Assembly (NCBI RefSeq): GCF_047663525.1
Contig: NC_092605.1
Location: 620,001-684,000, forward strand
Direction: 5' to 3'
DNA length: 64,000 bases
Source of the DNA: Anas platyrhynchos
Taxonomy: Eukaryota; Chordata; Aves; Anseriformes; Anatidae
Shown: positions 43,101-54,800 of the stretch, piece by piece
How the letters are laid out: every line of letters begins with the position of its first letter
How positions within the stretch are numbered: the stretch's first letter is position 1
Position numbers and translations under genes: made by a program
Notes under the pieces: generated by a model
Told to the model about the DNA's origin: nothing
Database searches by the model: none
The model's input: the letters and a program-made list of their open reading frames with translations, nothing else

Positions 43101-43689
43101 CTGCTGGGTGCCCGGCAGCCCCAGGTAGGGCGCAGCCACCACACGCACCCAAGGACGCCCCCATTTGTGCCCCCCGCAGCGCCCGTCTTGCCCCCAGGGT
43201 CCCTGCAGGGCGCAGCTCCGGCACCGCCGTCCCAGCTCCGGGTACTTCTTGGAGACCAGCGCCGAGTTTCAAAGAAAACTTCCTGAAAGCTGCACTTCAA
43301 CTAATTGGCTTTTGCAACATTGCCAACCCGAATGTTCATAAATCATGTCAGACCCTCAAAAATAATGAGAGCAGCTTATACATCACGGGATTTTATTTTT
43401 TTTTTTTAAGAGTAAATGAGGGTTGCTTCTGTTTGCTAACTGCTTCTTTGGGGATCTCGAGGTGCCGAGTCCCGCAGCCTCTCCCTGCAGACACTCAGCC
43501 ACCTCCACTCATCTCACCGGAGCTGTGGCTCTGCTGGGGCCTCCCGTGCACCCATGGGCGCCGCTCCCCAGCCAGCCCAGTGCAGCCAACGCCACCGGAG
43601 CCGTGCAGGAGCCGGGCCACGGCCGGCCCCAGGGCACAGCCCCGGAGTGGTGGCAGCGCTGGGAGCGCGGAGCCGGTTCCCAGGCACTT

Positions 43690-43860
43690 GTGTTAGCAAA
43701 CACCGCTCTTAGCCGCACAGCAGGATAATCAATTATGGTAATTCCTGCCTCAATGAATCAGATTCATGGAGGAACACAGCTCATTAGGCTGGTGCTGACT
43801 TCCATTAGTGCTCTTATGATAAAAACCCTCCAGAAAGCTCTAGCCCAGCTAGACGTGTTT
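43690..43860. other. AT-rich intronic island, candidate conserved element
   Basis: It holds GATAATCAATTATGGTAATTCC, CAATGAATCAGATTCATGG (a near-palindrome) and CTCATTAGG. No coding potential. Confidence 0.35.
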
Positions 43861-44579
43861 TCCAGGCTCGGAGGGTCTTCCAGCCGCAGCGCGCGGAGGT
43901 GTGCGCCCGGGGAAGTTCGTGGGAAGCTCCCGGTCCCCAGCAGCAGGACGACATCCCTGCATCACCACAGGCACCCTGCGCCTGCGCTCCCTGCCTCGTG
44001 CTCAGCTCTCCTTCCTCGGCTCCTCCAAGCAAACGCTCACGAGGATCCCTGGGCGAGGAAGGCAGGAGATGGCAAAGCGGGGAGCAGACAGCTCCGGAGC
44101 GCGGTCCCCTTCCAGGAGCAGGTCCGGGTGTGCTGGGAACTCAGGCAGCCTGTTTGGCGATGAATAATTGAAGGACGCTCGCTCTCCTCGGGGAAGCACG
44201 GTGATGGGTAAAATCTCATTTCCCAAACACATTTCCCAAGGAAGGCGCCTTCTGAGAAATTCCACACAACCAGCCTGGGGCCCCCGCAGCCGGGATGCGC
44301 CGCGCTCGCCTGCTGGGGAGCTCACGGAGCCCGGCACCAGCCCGGCACAGATCCCAGGTGGCCCCGAGCACCGCAGGGACCGGGCTGCTCCGCCAGAATC
44401 TGTCCTGCTGCATTCACCAAGGGAGGAGAGGAGCGGGCGCAGCAGCGTATCCAAAAGAGGGGAGCCCAGCATGGGGCAGCCCAGCCCCAAAACCCAACCC
44501 AAGGAGGGTCCCCGTTCCTGCAGCAGGGGACACCCTGCCGCCAGGCCTCTTCGGCTTCCCTGGGAAACTTCTCAGTAGG

Positions 44580-44890
44580 AGTTTTCCACAGTATGTTTTG
44601 ACCCCCCTTCCCTCCACCAAAAATCCTAAATTAATTTTTCTTTTAATTAAATTCATTAGCAAAGATTATTTGGCTGAGGAAAAATAATATCCTGCCCCTC
44701 CCCCAGCAGCCCTCTCTATTTATATCCCCTATATACATAAGCAGCAGCGAATATTTCTTTATGGGCCATTAAAGGTTTAATGTTTAATTTATAACCACGT
44801 TCTCTGGCGGGCGGGATGGCCAGGCACAATGTCAACACTTTTAATTAAATGAGAAGATTTTTTTTTTTTTAAACTCAGAAAGATGAAATG
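44580..44890. other. AT-rich intronic island, candidate conserved element
   Basis: 310 bp with CTAAATTAATTTTTC, CTCTATTTATATCC (MEF2-like), GGGCCATTAAAGGTTTAATG and CTTTTAATTAAATGAG. One of the longest islands. Confidence 0.38.
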
Positions 44891-47089
44891 CCCCGTTCCC
44901 AGCAGCGCCTGCAGGTGCTGCCCCGTGGGCCGAGGGGGCACCGCCAACTCCCCGCAGCATTCCTGGCTGGGTGGCCAGCCCGGGCCAAGGGCTGCAGGGG
45001 GAGATGTGCAAGCAGCGCCTGGAAGAGCCCCGGGTCTGCCGGGGGACCTGGCGAGGAGCTCATCCCTCCCTGTCCCCTCAGCTCCGCCTGGCTCCGTCCT
45101 GAGCCCACAGGCAAGGCAAGGCTGGAAGAGCCCGAAGCCACGCAGGCATCCCAGTGGCGAGGGCTGGCAGCGGGCTTCAGCTTTAGCAGGGGAATAAAGG
45201 ATGCTGGAGAAATGCTTCGACCTTCAGAGCAGCCACAAAGGCACCCCAGCACCCCAGGGTCTCCTGCCTGCTGATGCGATACCAGCAGCACCGCACCGAC
45301 CCCGGGCAGGTCCCCGCGGCTTTGTTGCAGGAGCCACGGCACCAGGACGGCTTTAGGGCTGAGTAACCGTTTGGGAGAGTCCCCAAACCGACGGCTCCAA
45401 TCCAAAAAGTGCAGTCACTTCTTGGCGGACAGCGGCAAAGCCTCAGTGTTGTTCCTTCTCCTGCAGCCTCTCCCCAAATACTGGAACCAGATGCCTCTCG
45501 CCAGGACGGAGCAGACGCGCTCTGCTTTGCTGAGCTGAGCTGGCTGGCACACGGAGCTGGCACAGCCCTGGCCGCTCGTTCCCAGGGACAGGCAGGGGCC
45601 CTGGCACGGCGCTGACCTTCAGCTCCAGCTGCAGGCTCCTCCGGAGCTCAGGCACGTGCTCTGCGCTGCAGGACGTGGGCTGGATGAGGGCAGGTGATGC
45701 TGCAACAACCTGGAGAGCCCGCTCGTGGAGAACCATCCCCTTTGGCAAGGGACAAACGGAGCCCTTCAGCTGAGGGAGGGGACGGTGCGACCTGGGGGGG
45801 GTGTGCTCAGCACGGCCCCTGCAAGCGTCCCAGTGCTGACTCCAGTTACCAAACACCTGCCTGAGAACCTGCTGTGGACCTCTGACCCGAAATTCTTCCT
45901 GCAACTTCTGCTTATTCCCCTCGCACCTCCTGCCGTCTGCCTGCGTGCTCGATGGCTGCAGCTCCTGCAGGACTGCTGCTGCCTCCCTCAGACGCTGCTG
46001 CCCCTCAGAGGAGGAGGAAGAGCTTCCCACGCAGACAGCGCCCGTGAAATCCGCCAGGAAAGCAGCACTGAGGCACCGCAAGAGGAGCCTGACATTCGTG
46101 GCTCACCCTGCTGGCATCCTCCCACTCCTTCTCGTCCCAGCCCAGACGTCAGACACAGGGACGCAACAGCAAGAGAAAAACACTCCTGGAGTGCCTGGCC
46201 TCACACCCAGCGTGCGTGGGGCCACAGCAGGGCTGGGCATCGTCTCAGCCCCTCGAGGGCCAGCTCTGCCCACGGCTGCGGTGCTGGGTGCGCTCCCAGA
46301 AGCGACAGCCTCAGCTCTTGGCCGCCGGGGAGCACGGCCCCCTCTGCCTGGAACAGAGAGAGGGGCGGCTCTGAGTAGGCAGGTTCCCATTAATGGAGTA
46401 TTTTATCTTACGGGAGAGATTAAATCTCTGTACAGAGAGAGGCGCAAAAGAGATGAGTCAGCAGCTGGCTGAGGGGCGGCCAGGTTCAGCCACGAGCATT
46501 TGGCTTCGCCGCAGCGCTTCACCCTCCCGCGGCCACGCGCTGCTGGGGCGCATCCAACCCGGGCACCGAGCGCCAGGCTCACACCCTCCCCTGCTGACCA
46601 GCGGAGCCACACGTGGCACAGCCGCCGGGCAGCACTGACACCAGCTCCCTGCACCACCAGGCAGCCCTACACGTGCCCTGCTGGGCACCAGAGCAAAGCA
46701 GCTCCAGCAGGCTGCCGACCTCCCTCACCACCCCTGGCGCTGCAAGGGCTGCTTGGCGAACGCATCCGGTGCTGCAGGCACGGCGGCGTGCCAGGACAGC
46801 GGGCACAGCCCTGCTGCACCAGTGCAGGTCCCCAGCCTGTCCCTCCTGGTGCACGCCCCTGCCTGCCACGCCGTGCCTGGTGCCCCTTGTGCAGCCGTGC
46901 CAGGTTCCCAGGCTCTGCTGCCAGTGCGGCTCTGCGGTGCCACGAAGCTGAGGACGGGTGGGGAACGCGCCCGCTGTCACACGCGTGCAAACACACATGC
47001 GTGCATGTAAGGGGCAAGCGTGTGAGGGCCGGCCACCACCATGGTGAGCCAGGGAACAGAGTGGTGATGGCACTGTGCCGCTCACTAAA

Positions 47090-47310
47090 AGCATGAGTGT
47101 CACTAAATCAATAATTCATTTACTTTAATGAGATAAGTACTTTGAAAACTAATTGCAAACCTGCTCCATTTACTCCAATCCGTTACAGCCTTTAATGTAA
47201 ATGGCAGAAACACTGCTGGAGGAAGGGGAAAGGCTTTGGTAGATCGTGTGTCATCTTTTTCCCTTCTTCTAAGAAAGAGAAATATCAGTCATAAACAGGA
47301 ACAGCGGAAA
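47090..47310. other. AT-rich intronic island, candidate conserved element
   Basis: It has AAATCAATAATTCATTTAC, TTTAATGAGATAAG, CTAATTGCAAAC and CCTTTAATGTAAATGG, with TAAT cores and a TCF-like ACTTTGAA. Confidence 0.38.
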
Positions 47311-48834
47311 CCTAAGTAACCGCCCGGATCAATGCGTGGAAGCGGCACTGGCAGAGCGAGCAGAGCGCCCAGGGCCACCACCACCCTGTGAAGGGCTGAG
47401 CCACCAGCCCCTGGGTGACAACCAACGGGTCACACTGCTCGGAGCATGGCGGGCCATGGGAGCAGCACAGGGAGATGCTCGGACAGGATCCCCCCGAAGC
47501 AGGGCTCCACAGTCAGAGGGGGTGGATGACGGAGGGCCGGGAGGGACACCGAGCACAAGGGAGGTGACAAGAGCTCCAGCGAGCTGCCAAGGGAGCACAC
47601 TGCTGCTGGAAGCTGCTCAGCCCGGGGCTATGATTAGCCTGTGTATAATTAGCAGAGCTGATGGCCATCCGGCAAAGACAGAAACCAAGCCCGGAGCCGT
47701 GGCTGCGGTGCCGCAGGGAGCTCGCCCCCAGCCCACCACCGCCGCTGCCCTGGCACTGCGAGGTCTGGGGAGACCCACGGGTGCTCTCTGCGTGCCACCA
47801 GGCTGTCACCCTGTGCCATGGGAAAGCACCACCTGCACCTGTGACAGCACCGAGGGCACACCAGCCTCTGCCCACTGGATGAGCCCATGGCACCCAGAGC
47901 CCATCCCAGCCGTGGGGAGCAAGCTGCCCATCCACGAGGGATGCGCCAGTCCCAGGGCCTTGCACTGCTCAGGTGTGGGATGGGATGGGGAACCAGGGGG
48001 GGGTCTCCAGCACAGCAGCCCCCTAACCAGGCTGCAGGAAGCACCACGGAGCCGTGCACACTCCAGGTGGTCCCTATAATGGTTCAGGGCTTGCCATAAA
48101 AATCGCTGCTGCATGGCTGGCATGGGGTCCTCCCCCACCAGCCGGCAGCTGCCTGCTCCTCCCGCCCCAGCGGGTGCTGCCCCTTCCCACCCCCCCGAGC
48201 CCAGGCTGTGCGAGGCAGGGGAGGGGGCAGCCAGGGGTCTGCTGCCAGGCCCCGGCCACGTTCCTGAAAAGGAGCTCGCGGCTCCCGGTGGCGATGCCGC
48301 CGCGTTCCCGAATGGCAGTTGGAGCAGGAGCTCGACGCCAAGAGCTCTCTCTTCTTGCTTGCTGGAGCAAATGGCAGGTCATAAAAAGGAACCGTGACAG
48401 AAGAGAAAATGTTCCAGAGTCCACAAGGACCAGTCCAGGGTAAATCCATCTGCTCAGCAATTTAGCCAGAAAATCCTTTCCAATCATCCGTGCTGGAGGT
48501 CCTTCACCTCGCGCACGCAGCTCTGGGCACAGCCTTTCCACCCTGGCAGGCGCAGGCAGCTCCTGTGCCGGGGGGGCCCTGGCGCTGGTCCCCCCCCGGC
48601 CCCGTGGGGATGCTCGGTGCAGGAGGCTCCCCCCGTGCCCCTCTCTGAGCTCCCTCTGGAGCCGCTGTGCCAGGACCCCCCTTGCTCGGTGCGGGGAGGG
48701 ACGGGGAGCGCATGGCTCCTTCCTTCCACCGCACCACCCTTCCTTCAGCCTGCCAAGGAAAAATGGCAGCAGCGGGCTGCGTTACTGCCTGCAATAATTG
48801 ACCGGAGCACCGAATCCCCCAGCACATAACTTAC

Positions 48835-48906
48835 CCTGCATAACCATCAGCAGGGAAGGAGGGTTAACAGCAAACACAGCCAGCGCCTCCGCGGGGCTCC
48901 ACGGGA
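48835..48906 (-). other. RBFOX3: Candidate RBFOX3 5' exon (72 nt)
   Basis: Acceptor CCTCCCGCAG before TCCCGTGG, donor ATGCAGG|GTAAGTTATG (strong). The phase does not join to known coding exons, so it would be untranslated. Only splice-site quality supports it. Confidence 0.22.
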
Positions 48907-49416
48907 CTGCGGGAGGGCACCCCTGGCACCAGCCCCAGCGGGACCACCCGGTGCCAGCCTGTGCAGTCTCCACGGGCTCACCCCAGGAGATGCATGAGCC
49001 ACACGCAGGTACCACCTGCCTGCCTCCCAACCCTTGTGCCAAGGAAAGGAGGGAACCCTCAGCAAACCACGCTGCCAACCTCGACACCGGAACCCAGGAG
49101 CCGCGGCTGAGGAGCGCCAGGATGCTCCCAGCCTGGCACAGGGCTCAGCACGGCTCAGCCGCGGCTTCGCCACCAGCCCCGAGATCTCCCCGCAGGCATC
49201 CTTGTGAATCCCACCTCAGCCGCTCCTGTCTCACAGAAAATCAATGGCGAGCATCTCAATTAATCACACCGGGGGCAAATTGATTAGGAGCCTAAATAAG
49301 GTCAACATGGTTGTCTGCTTATAGGGTAGGACCCCTTAATCATCATTTTATCTGCAATAGGCTGCGGAACCCGCAATCACGCTGTCTTTGGGAGCACGGG
49401 GGGATTTTTCACTTAC

Positions 49417-49455
49417 CTCCTGCAATTGCTAGGGCAAGCAGAATAGGAGCCATGT
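49417..49455 (-). other. RBFOX3: Candidate RBFOX3 5' small exon (39 nt)
   Basis: On the - strand CCGTTCCTTTATTGCACAG precedes ACATGGCTCC, and the segment ends CAGGAG|GTAAGTGAAA, a consensus donor. It carries an ATG and a short hydrophobic frame (MAPILLALAIAG) that does not join in frame to the GNQ exon, so it would act as an upstream frame in a 5'UTR exon. It lies in an AT-rich, possibly conserved island. Confidence 0.35.
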
Positions 49456-51479
49456 CTGTGCAATAAAGGAACGGGATTCGAGCGAGCAGCAAACACCCAG
49501 CCGCACACAGCTGCGAGGCCTGAGCATCAGACCCCACGGCCCACCAAGCCCAGCTGTCTCCTTTGATTCAGGGGAAGACAAAAGCAATTAAGCACTGCTG
49601 CTCTAGGTGCAGCACATTCCCTCCTGACCCCAAAAGCAACAGCTTATGCTTGAGATTTGATTAGCCCTGTCATTATCTTAGATTGCATACCTGAAAATAT
49701 TGTTAGTGGTCACACCGGCATTGAACCTTTGCAGAAATCCAGCCACAGGTCTCCTCTCAGCTGCCCTCAGCAGCTGGAAATCCCACAGGCTGCTTCTCTG
49801 CTCCTCAAAGTGCCGAGCGCTCGCATCTGCAGAGCCTGCTGCTCATCTCCCCGAGCAGCCCTGAGCAGGCTTCACAGCCTGATCCTGTCCCCCAGCCTCT
49901 GCACAGGGCAGGAGGCTTCCCACAGCCCCGTATCTGCGTGTGTGCTGGGCTCTGAGGGCGAGCAGTGGGGCAGGACGGGGCTGGGACTCAGCGTCGTGCC
50001 CCCGGTGTGGTGCCGAGTCCCCAAGGGCTGGGGGTGCCGACCCGGTTTCATGGAGAGCGAGCACCTGGCAGAGGCACCCGTTCTCCCTAAAGCCCACCTG
50101 GTGCCTGGATGCTGCACCCCCATCCACAGCCGACTGCTTTCATTTTCCACACTCATTCTGGGGACAAAAAGCCCCCACGGGGTGGGAGGAGCTGGCGGGT
50201 CAGCGGGGGCCCCTCCGTGCCGCGGGAGGGCAGCCCCCCAGCGCGCTCTTCAGACGAGCGCGGCGTTCAGCTCATTCCGGGTTGATAACACAGTTTGCCT
50301 CGCCAATAGACTTCCCAATTGCAAGTGAAATCAATTCAATTGGGTATTTTACTCAGCTGGGACTCTGCTAACAGCAGCCCATTTCCCTGCTCCTCTCCCT
50401 CGGCGGCTGCAGAGGGCTGGCACATCGATTGCAGCCTGTCGGCCCTGCTGGGGCAAACGGGGCGCTCCTCATCCTCTCCGGGGGGCCCAGGGGCTCCTCT
50501 CCCACCCTCACCGGGGTGCCCAGGGGCTCTCCTCATCCTCACCAGGGTGCCCACGGGGCAGGCAGGGCCAGCAGAACCCAGCAGCGCAGCATCACTGCAG
50601 CACTGGGGGGGCTGCACCTCCTGGCAGGGGCTGCAGGCAGCTGGGTTCAGGTTCCTGCCGGCCCCAGGAGCCCCCCCAGCACCCATCAGGGCCACCCCCC
50701 TGTGCAGGTGCCGTTGTCCCCAGCAGCATCCCCCTGCCCCCAGCATCACTCCGCACCCTCCTGCAGCATTTGGCTCTGGGTGAAGGCATTCACAGGCTGG
50801 GTGGGCTCAGGACACCGAGCTGCTCCCCGTGACCTGGCTGCGCTCCCTGCGGGGGCTGGTGGCTCCTCCTGGCCCCCCCGGTGCAGGCACAGCCCTCACC
50901 TGTGCCCGGGCTGGGCTGGCACCCACAGCCCGCACACCACAACCCTGCCCCGGCAGGGCACCGCTCCCCTCCCTTGTTGTACGGTTATAAATACCATAAT
51001 TCGGTTTAATATTTAATACAGGCAGGTTAAATAAGCATTCGCAGCCCCATAAATAATCATTAACGGAGGGTTCTAATTGTGCTGTTGGGATCCTGCCTCA
51101 TGACTTATTTAGAGGGCAGACGCTATTCCCATCCTCGGCTCCCTCCTACCCCACAAGCAGCCCCGCAGCCCCCCCTCCTCGGGGAGAACCAGGGGGGCAC
51201 AGCCAAGGGAGGCAGCTCCGCTCCCAGGGGGGGCCGTGGCCGACCCCCGACCCGGAGCTCGGCACAGAGCGAGGCCGGGATGGGGGCACTGGGGGAGCTG
51301 CAGGAGGCTCAGCCTGGGCTGTGGCAGCTCCCAGCAGGGTCCCGGTGGGGTCAGAGCCCGGTGGGGGCTCTGGGTGCACAGCGAGGTGAGAGCGGGGGGG
51401 AACTGAGCACGGGGCCACCACCAGGACCCCCCCCCGGCTGTGTCAGGGGGGCACTGCCGGAGTCACGGTGGCACGAAAC

Positions 51480-51835
51480 GTGGCAGGGTGAGCAGGGGAA
51501 GGCTTTTATCATAATACAGATCTACGGGAAAATTGACTGGAAACAATAGTCCAAAAAAAAAAGAGAAAGGAAAAAAAAAAAAAGCAGAGAACAGAGGGAA
51601 TTGGCCAGGGGCGAGCATTTTGAAAGTGCAGGAGAACAGAGACACCAAGGACAGCTAAAGTGCAGGAAAACCTCCGTGTAAGAGTGTTTTTCCCTGAAGG
51701 GATGCGTTCATGCATTGCTTTAAAAAAAAAAAAAAGGTTGTGGGTTTGTTTTTTTGTGTGTGGTTTTTTTTTTTTTTTCCCCTCTCCTCTCTGTAGCTTA
51801 ATTTCATCTTGAAATGAAAAACTACAAAAGTAAAT
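51480..51835. other. A-rich and T-rich tracts with a + strand acceptor-like sequence
   Basis: Several runs of 10-15 A on the + strand are followed by GT-rich sequence and a T15-CCCCTCTCCTC stretch ending CTGTAG at about 51797. It looks like a strong 3' splice site on the strand opposite RBFOX3, but no exon follows that I can support. Confidence 0.4.
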
Positions 51836-54800
51836 TGAAACAGCCCTCGCCGCCGAGCCCGGGCTGCTGCCTCGCAACCCCTGGGTTGATGGAACCGGAG
51901 ACGCGGGGGCTCTCCGCTTTGTGCCCGGGAAGAAACGTCCCCGATGCTGGGCAGGAGAGGTGCCGGGCTGCCTGGGGCTCGGCTGCGGGTGCCGGACTCT
52001 GGACGGACACACGGCCGTGCTGCTGCCACCCCGAGGAGCGGGGACGCCGGCCTTGGGGCACACCAAAGCCGTTCTGCTGCCCCAAGCCCCTCGGGCCACC
52101 GCCTGCCCGGGTGCCCCCTGCCCAACGGGACCAGAGCTCGGCCCCCAGGGGCATCCCGTGCCTTCGCCCCGTGTGCGTGGGGACGCAGAGCCCCTCGGAG
52201 GCAGGCTGGCAGCACCCTCCTGGTCCCCCCCCTGCCTCCAGCAGGCCCCGTGCCCGGGCAGTGAGCGGGTTAGCATCGATCCCCCCCCGGCATCGAGTTT
52301 CTATCGAGTGCGCGGGACCGAGCTGGAAGGGAGCACGGGGTTTACATTTCATCTCAGCACCGGTTCCTCCTGCTCCAGTCAGCGCATTAATCAAAGGATT
52401 GGCCAAGAATTAATGCTAATGAAGCAGCAGCAGCGCGGTGCGCGCGGGGTGCAGGAGCCCTCCTGCAGCACCCGGTGCTGGGGGCAGGGGATGGCGGGGG
52501 AGAGCCCCCAGCCCCCTCTGGGACCTCTGGCCACACACTGGGGTGGGCATGGAGCTGGGGACAGCCCGAAGCTGTGTCCTGGGCAGCCTGGTGGCACGGG
52601 GCTGTCCTGTTCCCCCAGCCCTCGCTGGGGTCCACGCTCATTCCCTGGGCACAAGGAGCCTTTGACCGCCCGTAGCGCTGCGAGGTGGCACCTGCAGCAC
52701 CCCCGGGCTGCTTGGCTCCAGCGTGCCACAGACCGTGCACCCTACAACAACACAGACATCAGATGTGACGGACGGGATGCTGGCAGGTGTCAGATTGACA
52801 TATGGGGCAATTTTTCCAAGCCTGACGCCCGCTCCTTGTTGTTCACAGCTCACACCGCTGCACCGAGCCCCCCAACTTGTCTGGGAGGAGAGGAGAGGAC
52901 AGGAGAGGAGAGGCCCGTGCTGTGCAGCACAGCCAAGTCTGCAGGAGCTGCCCCAACCTGGTGAGGGGCTGGACCCAGGGGTGGCCCCCTGGGATGTGCC
53001 CCTGGCACGTCCGTTTGGGGCCCTCCCAGCCACAGCGCGCCCGTCCTGGGCAGACCTCGGGACCCCTCCCTGAGCCAGCACCAGCCCATCTCCAAGTCTG
53101 GGCTGCAGCTCAGTGGAAAGCCGTGTATTTTATCTTTATGTGTCAGGATTTATATAAAAGGGGGATAGTTCAGCTCTAAATGTAATGAGTTGGAAGAACA
53201 GCCCTCCAGTGGCTTCCTCCGGCTAGCGCGGCATCAATAACATCGATTGCTAAAAATAACTAATAACCCCGGCCCGCGGGGCTGGGAGCGCTCCGCGAGG
53301 GGGCCAAAACCTCCCCACACCCCCACCAAGCAGCGTGGACGCCGGAGCCCAGGCCAGCTGGGGGGGTCCTGGCACCGAGGGCAGCAGGCGCAGAGGGACA
53401 CGAGAAGCCGGCAGGGATGGTGGCGTGCGAGCCTGATGCTGGCAGGGGGGGCAGAGCCAGGAGGTGATGCCAAGAGAGGACTGAAGGAGAGGGATGGGAG
53501 CGAAGAAACTTCCCTTTTGGATTCAGAAACCATCCTGCGCTCACAAGCTGGATGGGCTGGGGGCTGTCCCGGTGCCACCCCCGCTGCCTGAGCCACCCGG
53601 TGTGGACAGAGGGGCTCCTGCTCCGGGGGTGACCGATGTGCAGCCCAGCACGAGCTCATCTGTCTGCACGGCACAGACGTGGGGCCGGGCTCCCCTCCCG
53701 GGGCAGCAAGCCCTGACGCAGGGCTCTGAAATCCGGGGGAAGCCACTGCAAGGTGAGGTCCCTGCAGGCTCAGCGGATGGGTGAGAAGGGGCGGCTGAAG
53801 TTCCCGTTTCTGGTTTCTCTGATCCCTGCCTCCTCTAACATCGCACCTTTCCACAAAAGCACAGGGATGCTCCTCCGCTTCTCGCAGAGGAGACAACACC
53901 AGAGCTTTGTCCAGCTGCCCGTGTGTGCCCCCTCACCAAGCGCCTCAGGGAGTACGAGGGATGTGGCTGCATGCTGCAGGAGATGGGGTCACCACCCAGC
54001 ACCTGCACCCGCAGCCCTCGCACCCCCCCGGTGGGGCAGAGCAGGGCCCGGCCCCCCCAGCAGCTTCCTGCAGGCACCCACGGACCCGACTCGACCAGGC
54101 GCAGCGCTGCAGGAGCGCGGGGATGCCCAAGACACCCACGCACCGTGCCAGGCAGCTCCTCCCCATCTCCTCCTTCCATCTTGCCGAGCTTCCCAGAAAG
54201 GGAACAAAAACCAAAGAGGGAAGGAAACGATAAAACGCCAGCCCGCGGTTAGGGAGAGAGAGTTATTTAGCCTGTTGGAAATGAGTCTAACTTAATAGAG
54301 AAGAAATAAAATGTTTTAAAATTAACGATATAAATGTCAGTCCTGATCACAGGGATATTAAACTATACGGTTATTTGACTGCCTTCTGCAAAGTTACCTC
54401 TCCTGCACGCGCCTGGAGTCAGAGCGAGGTGAGCGGGAGCGCACACATCGCCGTGCGCTGCTATGGCACAAAAAGCGCCGCTGCTACCCGAGGACAGCCC
54501 TGGCCCTTCGCACACAATGCCCCAGCACCAGCATTAGGACTGCTCACCAGTCTCACCAGCTGTGGGGCCGTGTTCTCCCGTGTCCCCCTGCAGACGGGTC
54601 CCCACCAGCCTGGGCGAGCAAAGGGACTGGGCACACACCTGGTCTGGGCGGCACAGCAGCGCCCTGACACTGCAAGAACCTTACAAAACCCACCCAGCAC
54701 AGAAACGCACGCTGTTCCCGTAAAAGCAATTTCAAACCCCCCAAAGCCTCTCGTCCCCATGCTGGCAGGGATGCTGCCAGGAACTGCCACTGAAAACAAA

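Noticed and set aside
51765..51800. Strong + strand 3' splice-site-like sequence (T run, CCCCTCTCCTCTCTGTAG)
   Set aside because: No donor-bounded open exon follows and no + strand gene is known in this intron; likely a by-product of the T run.
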